DNA from: an uncultured Bacilli bacterium
Lineage (GTDB): Bacteria; Bacillota_I; Bacilli_A; RF39; UBA660
Length of the DNA: 35,723 nucleotides
NCBI GenBank assembly: GCA_944359625.1
Contig: CALVSW010000013.1
Location: 1 to 35,723 of the forward strand
Reading direction: 5' to 3'
Below the pieces are notes generated by a model. That model did no database searches. It saw only the letters and a program-made list of their open reading frames with translations, and was not told where the DNA came from. Positions 16,727-25,046 of the stretch are shown one piece after another; the first letter of the stretch is position 1; each line of letters opens with the position of its first letter. The position numbers and the translations under genes were made by a program.

Positions 16727-16755
16727 ATCATAACACATGTTTTTTTAATTGTCCA
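16727..16755 (-). promoter_or_regulatory. Promoter of the hypothetical gene ending at 16182
   Basis: The minus-strand -35 TGGACA (16750-16755), a 17-bp spacer and -10 TATGAT (16727-16732) each match consensus at five of six bases. Confidence 0.7.
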
Positions 16756-16765
16756 TAATCATCTT

Positions 16766-16872
16766 ATTTTTGCCACCGGATATATGAATCGCTTAACTAA
16801 TACTACCCAAATGGCTATTACTGGTCCATGTCACAAGGATATTTTGATGGTAGCAATCTCATTACTCGTTAG
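16766..16872 (+). pseudogene. Surface-protein remnant, upstream part
   Basis: A stretch of clearly higher GC (about 44%) encodes ATGYMNRLTN in one frame (16772-16801). After a frameshift it encodes YYPNGYYWSMSQGYFDGSN (16801-16857), then a stop at 16870. The 'YYWxMSxxYF' pattern is typical of the C-terminal region of large surface proteins in this group whose ends read YGLRPVINL. That end is found at 18794-18997, beyond the ATPase gene. The remaining gap to 17232 holds only a palindromic repeat and featureless AT-rich DNA. Confidence 0.55.
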
Positions 16873-16891
16873 TTCATTAAGTATGAAAAAT

Positions 16892-16948
16892 GGTAAAATA
16901 AAATGCAGGAAATCGATAATTTAATTTGCCGGTTTTCCTACATTTTTT
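16892..16948 (+). repeat. Palindromic repeat, copy 1
   Basis: It starts GGTAAAATAAAATG and contains a long imperfect stem (GCAGGAAATC with GGTTTTCCTAC) followed by TTTTTT. It is about 85% identical to copy 2 at 18731-18787, in the same orientation. As a plus-strand hairpin with T-run it also looks like a terminator. Confidence 0.7.
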
Positions 16949-17232
16949 GTACATTCATATATATAATTATTAAAAAAAATTATTTGATTTGCTAAAAAAT
17001 TTATTTGGTCATTTTTTTCAGTAGATACTTGATCCTAAAAACACAATCTTAAACTTAATTTTAAAATGGTATTCTTTTCATTATATTATTCTTAAGGTTC
17101 ATAATCTTGTAACCTTACTTAAACTCTAATTAAATTATTCATAACAAAATTTTACAATTCTTCACTTATAAATTTATTAGTATCCATTACTTTTTAATAT
17201 TTCATCTAATTATGTATACATACTACTCCTAA

Positions 17233-18528
17233 TTATTCATTAATACAAAATACTGCATATAATGGTACTGACTTAATATTATTTTCTAAACCAAAGTTCT
17301 TTGAAGATATCATAATAGCATATTTAGGGTCATACTTTTTAATATATTCATTTAAACTTTTGCTAGTTACTCTTCTACCACTTTTAACTTCGATTGGAAT
17401 AATATCTCCATTTATTTTAACTAAGAAATCTATTTCATATTTATCAAAATTATAATAATACAATTCTTTTGATTTAGGATATAATTCACAAGCAACATAA
17501 TTTTCAGTTAATACTCCTTTATACATTTCGTTTTTATCTAATAATATTTCATTATATTCTAAATTAGATAATGATCTTAATAAGCCAACATCACTTAAAT
17601 ATATTTTAAATTTATCAGAATTTATAAACGCTTTTAAAGGAGACTCATTTTTCTCTGTTAAATCACATTTTATAATCATATTACTAGAAAGTAACCAGTT
17701 TAAACTACTTTCATATCTACTACTTCTAGCCTCTTTATTAACTATACTATATTTAAAAACATTATTTTCTCTAGCAAGTTCTTTAGGAATTGCATTATAT
17801 ATTTGACTATTTTTAATACTTTCACTATTTTCTGTATATTTATTCATATCAGCAAGATACGAAGTAATAATTTGTTCTTGAAGATCAAAATTAACATGCG
17901 CTATATTACATTCGTTACTAATAAAATCTTTAATTAAAGCTGGCATACCACCTAAAACTAAATATTTTTTATATAAATCTAATGCTTTTTCATGGATTGG
18001 ATTCATTAATGGTTCATTAGAGTTATAATGAATTTTTATTTCTTCTATTAACTTAGTTTCACCTAAAGCAATTAAATATTCTAAAAAACTCATTGGATAA
18101 AGATATTTAATAGTTACTTTTCCAACCGGAAAAGATGATTTAAATCTATTAATCTTTACTCCTAATAAAGAACCAGCGCATACCACTTTATATGGTTTAT
18201 CACTTTCAGCAAAATATTTTAAAGAAGTAATTGCTCTTTCACTTACTTGAACCTCGTCTAAAAATATTATAGTATCTTCTGGATTAATAATTATATTTTT
18301 AATTATTTCTATTTTTTCAATAATTACATCTGGTTCAATACTATTTTCAAATACTTCAGCAATATTCTCTTCTTTATCTAAATTAATATAAATATAATTA
18401 TTAAAATTTTCTTTACAGAACTTTTCTAAAATATATGTTTTTCCAGTTTGTCTTGCTCCTATTAACATTAAAGGTAACTTAAATTTATCTTTCCACTTTA
18501 ATAATTCTTCTTCTATTTTTCTATACAT
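17233..18528 (-). CDS. AAA+ ATPase with C-terminal DUF4143 (PD-(D/E)xK-like) domain
   Basis: This 431-aa protein has Walker A GARQTGKT (about 24-31), Walker B TIIFLDEVQ (about 92-100), and sensor-like VVCAGSLLG followed by FPVGKVTIKYLYPMSFLEYL. These are the signature of the AAA_14/DUF4143 family. The C-terminal domain keeps EIDFLVKINGDIIPIEVKSG, the Asp...Glu-x-Lys core of a nuclease-like fold. The family is abundant, often in mobile or defence settings, and its role is unclear. The start is ATG 18528 with GGAGG upstream; the in-frame TTG at 18543 overlaps that site. It is flanked by two palindromic repeats and two surface-protein fragments, as if inserted. Confidence 0.9.
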   Translation of the reverse strand: MYRKIEEELLKWKDKFKLPLMLIGARQTGKTYILEKFCKENFNNYIYINLDKEENIAEVFENSIEPDVIIEKIEIIKNIIINPEDTIIFLDEVQVSERAITSLKYFAESDKPYKVVCAGSLLGVKINRFKSSFPVGKVTIKYLYPMSFLEYLIALGETKLIEEIKIHYNSNEPLMNPIHEKALDLYKKYLVLGGMPALIKDFISNECNIAHVNFDLQEQIITSYLADMNKYTENSESIKNSQIYNAIPKELARENNVFKYSIVNKEARSSRYESSLNWLLSSNMIIKCDLTEKNESPLKAFINSDKFKIYLSDVGLLRSLSNLEYNEILLDKNEMYKGVLTENYVACELYPKSKELYYYNFDKYEIDFLVKINGDIIPIEVKSGRRVTSKSLNEYIKKYDPKYAIMISSKNFGLENNIKSVPLYAVFCINE

Positions 18529-18558
18529 AAATACTACCTCCAACTTAATATTAACATA

Positions 18559-18604
18559 TTTCGTACAAAATAGATATAATTTAACTATATTTTTCGTACA
18601 AAAT
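18559..18604 (-). promoter_or_regulatory. Promoter with two operator-like sites before the ATPase gene
   Basis: TTTCGTACAAAAT occurs twice, identically, at 18559-18571 and 18592-18604, 33 bp apart (about three helical turns). Each has the palindromic core TTTnGTACnAAA. On the minus strand the distal copy holds a -35-like TTGTAC. After 17 bp comes a -10-like TATATC, and the second copy covers the start region. A repressor binding both sites is inferred. Confidence 0.55.
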
Positions 18605-18730
18605 GTACTATTTTATGTTGTTAAATGTGCTTGGCATGATATTCATTTGAACTATAAAGTTACCACGTAAAAAAATAATTTTGCAAACATTTTTCTTAAT
18701 TACTCATTATTAATAACTTTTATATTATTA

Positions 18731-18787
18731 GGTAAAATAAAATGTAGGAAATCAGTAATTTAATTTGTCGATTTTCCTACATTACTT
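18731..18787 (+). repeat. Palindromic repeat, copy 2
   Basis: It starts GGTAAAATAAAATG and has a stem TGTAGGAAATC / GATTTTCCTACA. It matches copy 1 (16892-16948) except for a handful of bases, some of them compensating within the stem. It lies just before the second surface-protein fragment. Confidence 0.7.
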
Positions 18788-18793
18788 AAATAA

Positions 18794-18997
18794 TTTTTTT
18801 ACAATTTATACATATCGACATCTTATTTCAATCCTAGTGACTTAACTGCTGGAGAATTTTCTCGGTACGCAATTGGCGATTCCGGCAGCACCTGGATGGA
18901 CATCTTTTATGGCTTGCGTCCGGTAATCAATCTGCAATCGAATGATTTAAAAAAAGCATTAAATACTAATGCTCAAGATAATAATTATAAAAATTAA
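18794..18997 (+). pseudogene. Surface-protein remnant, C-terminal part
   Basis: An open stretch without a start codon encodes SYFNPSDLTAGEFSRYAIGD, then TWMDIFYGLRPVINLQSND and a short tail to a TAA at 18995. 'YGLRPVINL' is the hallmark end of large repetitive surface proteins of gut Bacilli. GC content around 18850-18930 is near 50%, against ~25% around it, so it came from a different gene class or by transfer. Its 3' end overlaps the terminator and stop of the convergent hydrolase gene. Confidence 0.65.
18949..18973 (-). terminator. Terminator of the alpha/beta hydrolase gene, overlapping its stop codon
   Basis: On the minus strand AGCATTA, a 5-nt loop, TAATGCT and seven Ts; the TAG stop codon (18966-18968) lies in the hairpin. 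Confidence 0.8.
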
Positions 18998-19985
18998 TAA
19001 TTTCTTTAAATAATTCTTCATCTAATAAGTTATTATTTTTAATGATATCATCTGGTAATTTTAAATTATTATTCTTTTTAAAACATAATTGTTTTTGGGA
19101 ATAATATTCATCATATTTTAAACATATATTATTATTATTACGATAATAAATTTTAATATGACCATGATTATTTAATAACTTAAATTTAAAATTAGATTTA
19201 TTTTTATAATACTTATAAAATACATCGTAACCATATTTTATAGGCACTATTATATCTTCCTTACTTTGAACAATCATTATTTCTGATTTAACTTTTTCTA
19301 AATTCTTTATACAAGATTGATTAGCATATTTACCAAACTTTATTTTTTCATATAACTTTATATAGATTAATCCTAGTAAAGATATTTTGCCCATTCTTTT
19401 AACACTATTAGTTCTAAGTAAATCAAAAGAATTATTAAATGGGGCTAAAGCAATAGTAGCTTTAACTTCTGGATGCATTTTTAAAACATTTAAAGCTGCA
19501 TAAGCACCCCAACTATGACTAAATAAAAATACAGGTAAATTTTTTAGATCTTTTTGTTTTTTTATAAATTTTAAAGTGTTATCTAAATCAATTATTCCTT
19601 GGGGTAAGCCATTAACATATTTGCCACCACTTTCATCATGGCCAGTAAAATCAAAAGCAAATACATAATAATTATTTTTAGCTAAATATGATATACAATC
19701 TATATAAGAATTATGACCACCAGCACCAAATCCATGTGTTAATACAATAATTCCTTTGGTATTTTCTTTACTATAGTAATAATTATAACCTACAAGTTTA
19801 TTTTTACCCGATAAATACTCATATTTATCTCTTTTTAAATTAGGAAAATCTTCTTCTTTAAATCTTAATCTTTTTAATGTATCATAACGTATTCTAAAAA
19901 ATAAATTATAAAAATATATCGAAATATAATAAGAAATAATATTGATAATTATTAAAATAATAAGAATGATAAATAAATACTTCAT
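18966..19985 (-). CDS. Membrane-anchored alpha/beta hydrolase
   Basis: This 339-aa protein has an N-terminal hydrophobic anchor (residues 4-30). The oxyanion loop is THGFGAGG (83-90) and the nucleophile elbow is SHSWG with Ser158, a GxSxG in which Gly is Ser. An acid follows in QSKEDIIVP and a His in NNHGHIK. It is of the monoacylglycerol lipase/peptidase-like type with a serine hydrolase fold. It probably faces one side of the membrane via the anchor; the substrate is unknown. It lies 8 nt after the P-type ATPase gene, with AGGTG before ATG, and shares its transcript. Confidence 0.85.
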   Translation of the reverse strand: MKYLFIILIILIIINIISYYISIYFYNLFFRIRYDTLKRLRFKEEDFPNLKRDKYEYLSGKNKLVGYNYYYSKENTKGIIVLTHGFGAGGHNSYIDCISYLAKNNYYVFAFDFTGHDESGGKYVNGLPQGIIDLDNTLKFIKKQKDLKNLPVFLFSHSWGAYAALNVLKMHPEVKATIALAPFNNSFDLLRTNSVKRMGKISLLGLIYIKLYEKIKFGKYANQSCIKNLEKVKSEIMIVQSKEDIIVPIKYGYDVFYKYYKNKSNFKFKLLNNHGHIKIYYRNNNNICLKYDEYYSQKQLCFKKNNNLKLPDDIIKNNNLLDEELFKEIINFYNYYLEH

Positions 19986-19993
19986 GTTAACAC

Positions 19994-22573
19994 CTACTCA
20001 TCTTTAAATAATTTAACAATTAATGGTTTTATTAACTCCATAATAATAAATGAAAAGATATTAACAAATATGACATATAATAACTGGATAAAACTAATTG
20101 TTGTTAAACCAAATAATTTACCAACTGGAGTTAAGAAAACTAATAATTGAATTAAGAATAATATTAATATTCCTATATTTAAGTGTTTATTTGTAAATAT
20201 TCCTCTTTTATGAATTTGTTCTTTTAAAGAACGACAGTTATAAGCAAAAACAAATTCATTAATAACTATACTAAATAAGGCTAGAGTCTGAGCAACTGAT
20301 ACTCCTAAATCTAAATAATGATAATAAACAAATAAACTTATTGATGTTTCTAAAATAACAGATGCTATTAAAAAAGCTAGAAAAAACTTCGTAAATATCT
20401 TTTTATTTAAACCATTTGGTTTACGTTTCATAATATTTTTAGAAGCACCTTCAAATGCTAAAGTAATAGATGGTAAAGTATCAGCAACTAAGTCAATATA
20501 TAATACATGAATAGCTGAAATAATAATATTATTTGTTAACATGCCAAAGATAATAATAGCTATTTCCGTAAAATTACTAGATAGATTATATAAAATATTT
20601 ATAATGACATTATCATATATTCTTCTACCTTCTTTGACAGCTACCGTAATAGTATTAAAAGAATCATCTAATAAAATTATATCCGAAGTATCTTTAGTAA
20701 CATCAGTACCACTTTTACCCATACCAATACCGACATTAGCAAGTTTAATAGCAGGAGCATCATTTACCCCATCACCACTCATGGCTACTACTTTACCATC
20801 TTTTTGTAACGCTTCTACTATTTGCAACTTATTTTGGGGACTAACACGAGCAAATACCGAATACTTTTCTAAGCATTCTATTAATTCTTTTTCGTTCATA
20901 TCATTTAATTCAGTAGCATTAAGACATTCTTCTTTACTTTTACAAATACCAACTTCTTTAGCAATAGAATAAGCGGTAATTAAATTATCACCTGTTAACA
21001 TTATTGGTCTAATACCAGCCGATAAACAAGTATTAATAGAAGCACTTATATTTTCACGTACAGGATCTTTTAAACCTGCTAAACCTATTAAAATTAAGTT
21101 ATCTTCTTCTTTATTATAATCTTGATTTTCTTTTACTTCTTTATAAGCAAAAGCTAAAACTTTTAAAGCCTCAGAAGACATTTGATCAGATAACTTAATA
21201 TACTCTTCTTTTATTTTATTATCTAATTTTACTACTTGATTATTAATTAATACTTGATTACATCTATCTAAAACATTTTCTAAACTACCTTTAGTATATA
21301 ACATTACTTTATTATTTATTTTATAAACAACACTCATCATCTTCCGATTAGAATCAAATGGTATTTCAAATAACTGAGTTCCTTTTATAGTAGGATAATC
21401 TTTTAAATAATTTTTTAAAGCTACATCAACAGCATCACCAATATAATTATTATGATCATCTAATAAAGCTGTATTACATAAAAACATATTTTCTTTAAAT
21501 ATTAAACTAATATCTTTAGTTTCTTGTAAAGATTCATATGTATTAATAACTTCCATTTTATTTTTAGTTAAAGTACCAGTTTTATCAGTACATATAACTT
21601 CAGTTGCTCCTAGAGTTTCGATAGCAGCTAAATTACGCACAATAGATTTTTCCTTAGCCATTTGTCCTACACCAATAGATAAAGTTGAAGTAATAGCAAT
21701 AGGAAGACATTCGGGTACACTAGCAACAATCATAGATATACAAAGCATAGCAATCGTTAATAAATCATAGCCTTTAATAATACTAAATATTAAGACAAAA
21801 GTAATTAAACAAATAGCTATATATAATATAAAACGACTAACTTTATTAACTTTAATTTGTAAAGGTGTTAATGGTTCAGCATCAGTATCAATTGCACTAG
21901 CAATATGACCTAATTCGGTATTCATACCAATATTAGTTACGACAGCTTCAATTTTGCCACTTACTAAAACTGTTCCGGAAAACACCATATTTTTTTGTTC
22001 AGAAATTAAAGCTTCTTTATTAATCGTTATATTATCTTTAGATACGGTATCACTTTCTCCCGTTAAAATAGATTCATCAACTTTAGCATTATAACTTGTT
22101 ATAATGCGAGCATCTGCTGGTATTTTATCCCCAGATTCTAAAATAATATAATCACCTACTAATAAATTACTAGCATCAATATCTTTAAAATGACCATCTC
22201 TTTTAACAGTAATATAATTTGCTGTATACTTCTTTAATTTACCCATAGCATCTTCAGCTTTAGATTCTTGTAAAAAGCCCATAAAACAATTTATAAGAGA
22301 AGTTCCTAAAATAACAAAAGGTTCTAAAAAATCCCCATTAGTTATTATTGCATATATTAAAGATAATACTCCTACTACTAATAAGAGAATAATCATAATA
22401 TTTTTAAATTGATTTAAAAATATTTGTAATTTAGTTTTTTTATCTTTTTCTATTAAAACATTACGCCCATATTTTCTACGAAGAGCATCAATATTTCTTT
22501 TATGAATACCATTATCACTAGTATGTAATTCATCATATATTTCTTTAATAGATTTACGATAAGCATCTTTCAT
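19994..22573 (-). CDS. P-type cation-transporting ATPase, Ca2+ type (P2)
   Basis: This 859-aa protein is full length for the bacterial Ca2+-ATPase group. It has an N-terminal cation ATPase domain, the actuator loop with LTGES, and M4 with VASVPECLPIAIT (PEGLP in the family, here Cys for Gly). The phosphorylation motif is ICTDKTGTLTKNKM. The nucleotide domain is followed by MLTGDN and SGDGVNDAPA, and M6 has LYIDLVADTLPSITLAFE. These fit an ATP-driven exporter of Ca2+ (or Mn2+). It is followed by a hydrolase gene in the same transcript. Substrate is inferred from the M4/M6 pattern. Confidence 0.93.
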   Translation of the reverse strand: MKDAYRKSIKEIYDELHTSDNGIHKRNIDALRRKYGRNVLIEKDKKTKLQIFLNQFKNIMIILLLVVGVLSLIYAIITNGDFLEPFVILGTSLINCFMGFLQESKAEDAMGKLKKYTANYITVKRDGHFKDIDASNLLVGDYIILESGDKIPADARIITSYNAKVDESILTGESDTVSKDNITINKEALISEQKNMVFSGTVLVSGKIEAVVTNIGMNTELGHIASAIDTDAEPLTPLQIKVNKVSRFILYIAICLITFVLIFSIIKGYDLLTIAMLCISMIVASVPECLPIAITSTLSIGVGQMAKEKSIVRNLAAIETLGATEVICTDKTGTLTKNKMEVINTYESLQETKDISLIFKENMFLCNTALLDDHNNYIGDAVDVALKNYLKDYPTIKGTQLFEIPFDSNRKMMSVVYKINNKVMLYTKGSLENVLDRCNQVLINNQVVKLDNKIKEEYIKLSDQMSSEALKVLAFAYKEVKENQDYNKEEDNLILIGLAGLKDPVRENISASINTCLSAGIRPIMLTGDNLITAYSIAKEVGICKSKEECLNATELNDMNEKELIECLEKYSVFARVSPQNKLQIVEALQKDGKVVAMSGDGVNDAPAIKLANVGIGMGKSGTDVTKDTSDIILLDDSFNTITVAVKEGRRIYDNVIINILYNLSSNFTEIAIIIFGMLTNNIIISAIHVLYIDLVADTLPSITLAFEGASKNIMKRKPNGLNKKIFTKFFLAFLIASVILETSISLFVYYHYLDLGVSVAQTLALFSIVINEFVFAYNCRSLKEQIHKRGIFTNKHLNIGILILFLIQLLVFLTPVGKLFGLTTISFIQLLYVIFVNIFSFIIMELIKPLIVKLFKDE

Positions 22574-22625
22574 ATCATCACCTATTTTATTTTATCATGT
22601 TTTATTAATTTTTTAGAATAAATAT

Positions 22626-23948
22626 TTATTTTTGATGTTCTTTTTTCCAATTATTTATTTGTTCTAATCTTTGTTTAAAACGAATTTCATTTCCATCTTC
22701 ATTAGGACTATAATATTTTTTACCTTTTAAACTTGGTGGTAAACACTCCATTGTCGTCAATTTTTCTTTAAAATCATGAGCATACTGGTATCCCTTACCA
22801 TAGTCTAAATTTTTCATTAATTTGGTTGGCGCATTTCTAATTATTAAAGGTACTGGTTCAGCAAGTGTTTTTTTAGCATCATTACTAGCTAAAGTATAAG
22901 CAACATATACGGAATTTGATTTAGGAGCAAGAGACATGTAAATTACAGCTTCAGTTAAATGAACGTTACATTCAGGCATACCTAAAAAATGACAAGCTTG
23001 ATAAGTATTAATAGCCAAATTTAAAGCATTTATATCGGCTAAACCAATATCTTCTGAAGCAAAGCGTACTATTCTTCTAGCAATATAAAGGGGATCTTCT
23101 CCTGCTTCAAGCATTCTAGCTAACCAATAAATTGCCGCATCAACATCACTATTACGCATTGATTTATGTAAAGCTGATATTATGTTATAATGCTCATCCC
23201 CATTTTTATCATATAATAAAGTTTTATTATTCAAAGAATTTAAAATATCTTCTTTTTCGATATTAATAAGTTTATTAGTATCTGTTAATAAATTAGTAAC
23301 AACTACTTCTAAAGCTCCTAGAGCTTTACGAGCATCCCCATTAGCATACTCGGCAATTAACATTAAATTACTATCACTAATATTTATTTTTAAATTAGCA
23401 TATCCCCTTTTATCATTAAGAGCCCTTTTTAATAAAGTAAGAATATCATTACTACTTAAGTCTTTTAATACAAAAACTTGGCAACGAGATAAAAGCGCAT
23501 TATTTATTTCAAATGATGGATTTTCGGTTGTAGCTCCAATTAAAATAATTGAACCTTTTTCAACAAATGGTAAAAAGGCATCTTGTTGAGCTTTATTAAA
23601 GCGATGAATTTCATCGACAAAAACAATAGTTTTTACTCCTAATGATTTATTTTGACTAGCATTTTCCATGACTTGTTTTATTTCTTTAATACCCGATGTT
23701 ACAGCTGAAAAATTTACAAATTCTGATTTAGTTTCATGAGCAATAATTCTTGCTAAAGTCGTTTTACCTACTCCGGGTGGTCCCCAAAAGACCATAGAAG
23801 ATAAAGTATCATTTTCAATCATTTTCCTTAATAATTTATTATTACCAACTAACTGTTCTTGCCCAACAAATTCTTTTAATGTTAAAGGGCGCATTCTTGA
23901 TGCTAATGGTTCACTACTAATATCTGTAAATAAACTAGATTGCTCCAT
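22626..23948 (-). CDS. rarA: Replication-associated recombination ATPase RarA (MgsA)
   Basis: This 440-aa AAA+ clamp-loader-like protein has RMRPLTLKEFVGQEQLVG at its start, Walker A GPPGVGKTT (about 56-64), Walker B VFVDEIHRFNKAQQD (about 109-123), sensor 1 GATTENPSFEIN and an arginine-finger SRCQVF. The family tetramerisation region follows (RKALGALE; YWLARMLEAGEDPLYIARR) and the end PPSLKGKKYYSPNEDG. It acts at stalled replication forks. A GGTGATT site lies before ATG. Confidence 0.96.
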   Translation of the reverse strand: MEQSSLFTDISSEPLASRMRPLTLKEFVGQEQLVGNNKLLRKMIENDTLSSMVFWGPPGVGKTTLARIIAHETKSEFVNFSAVTSGIKEIKQVMENASQNKSLGVKTIVFVDEIHRFNKAQQDAFLPFVEKGSIILIGATTENPSFEINNALLSRCQVFVLKDLSSNDILTLLKRALNDKRGYANLKINISDSNLMLIAEYANGDARKALGALEVVVTNLLTDTNKLINIEKEDILNSLNNKTLLYDKNGDEHYNIISALHKSMRNSDVDAAIYWLARMLEAGEDPLYIARRIVRFASEDIGLADINALNLAINTYQACHFLGMPECNVHLTEAVIYMSLAPKSNSVYVAYTLASNDAKKTLAEPVPLIIRNAPTKLMKNLDYGKGYQYAHDFKEKLTTMECLPPSLKGKKYYSPNEDGNEIRFKQRLEQINNWKKEHQK

Positions 23949-23965
23949 AAATAATCACCAATTGT

Positions 23966-23993
23966 ATTATATAAAAAAAGTTATTATTTTCAA
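23966..23993 (-). promoter_or_regulatory. Promoter of rarA inside the terminator of the upstream gene
   Basis: The -35 TTGAAA (23988-23993), a 16-bp spacer and -10 TATAAT (23966-23971). The -35 lies in the loop of the preceding gene's terminator. Confidence 0.55.
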
Positions 23994-23999
23994 ATAACT
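23973..23999 (-). terminator. Terminator of the NERD-HRDC gene, overlapping its stop codon
   Basis: On the minus strand AGTTATT, a 7-nt loop, AATAACT and a run of Ts; the TAG stop (23998-24000) is part of the stem. Confidence 0.75.
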
Positions 24000-24975
24000 A
24001 TTTATTTATTTCATTTATAATTTCATTACCATGAATATTTAATTTTATAGATGGTAATATATTAAATTTTTGTAATTCTTCCATATTTTTAGGGCGATAC
24101 TTTAATAAGTTATCAAGTTCATCATCAGTAAATATATAATATGGAGGTATATGCATTTGTTTAGCTCTATTCTTTCTTAATAAAATTAATCTTTCTTTTA
24201 AATCATCTTTAATAAATTTATTTTTATAGTATTCATAATAATCTATTTTTTCAAAAGAACATAGTTCTAAATAAGCTTTAGCACTAGCTTCCATTTCTTT
24301 ATTAGAAGAAAGATAATCATCGGTTTTACGATGTTCTAAATCATATTTAATTTGACGAACTAAATTATCTGCTCGTAATATTTTATATTTTATATCTTGA
24401 GGAGCATTTTTAGTATCTAATATAGTATCATGATTAGAAGTAACTACTAAAACTCTTCTATAATATTCAAAGTTTTTAGAAGTAAATAGTTTAATAATTT
24501 TATTAGTTTTACCTTCCCATATTTTTCTTATTACATCACGTTGGGCTTCTACTTGTCTTAAAGGTGAATATATACCTTTTTTAATTGTTTTACCATTTAT
24601 AGTAAATTCTCTTATAAAATCGCCTTTTTCATTTACTGTAATATTTCCTACTAAGTTTTTACATTCGATATAATAAATATAAATTGGGGTTATTACAATA
24701 TAATCAATTTGCGCAGATAAATCATTATATTTAACTTTAACATCTCTTAATACATACATACCGATATTAGCTTTTTTTAATTGATAAGATATTTCTTCTT
24801 CTCCCTTTAAACCTCTTTTTATAGTATATAACTCATTTAATAAATCATTATTATTAGGATATTTACTACTTAATTTATTTAAAGCATCATATCTATCTTT
24901 TAAATCACTATCACTTTTAATAAATATTGTATCTTTATTACGTAATGCTTGCATTGCTGTTTCAATTATATTCAT
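23998..24975 (-). CDS. NERD nuclease-related protein with C-terminal HRDC domain
   Basis: This 325-aa protein has a NERD domain in residues ~55-180. GLKGEEEISYQL opens it, and the nuclease-like core reads SAQIDYIVITPIYIYYIECKN (Asp...Glu-x-Lys), followed by PLRQVEAQRDVIRK. The C-terminal 60 residues (LRKNRAKQMHIPPYYIFTDDELDNLL) match HRDC, a nucleic-acid binding module also found in RecQ. The fusion suggests a DNA-processing role. ATG 24975 is preferred over an in-frame GTG at 24984, though the ribosome site is weak either way. It is monocistronic, with its own terminator. Confidence 0.88.
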   Translation of the reverse strand: MNIIETAMQALRNKDTIFIKSDSDLKDRYDALNKLSSKYPNNNDLLNELYTIKRGLKGEEEISYQLKKANIGMYVLRDVKVKYNDLSAQIDYIVITPIYIYYIECKNLVGNITVNEKGDFIREFTINGKTIKKGIYSPLRQVEAQRDVIRKIWEGKTNKIIKLFTSKNFEYYRRVLVVTSNHDTILDTKNAPQDIKYKILRADNLVRQIKYDLEHRKTDDYLSSNKEMEASAKAYLELCSFEKIDYYEYYKNKFIKDDLKERLILLRKNRAKQMHIPPYYIFTDDELDNLLKYRPKNMEELQKFNILPSIKLNIHGNEIINEINK

Positions 24976-25046
24976 AGTCTTCACAATTTTAATTTTAACA
25001 CATATTTAAATAATTGTCTTTAAATTTATAATGAATTAATTAATAA

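Noticed and set aside
16718-16924. 68-codon plus-strand frame as a real small gene
   Set aside because: The better reading is a frameshifted surface-protein fragment (YYWSMSQGYF lies in another frame); there is no ribosome site.
20541-20972. 143-codon plus-strand frame opposite the P-type ATPase
   Set aside because: Lies fully inside the motif-bearing ATPase gene and shows no family features.
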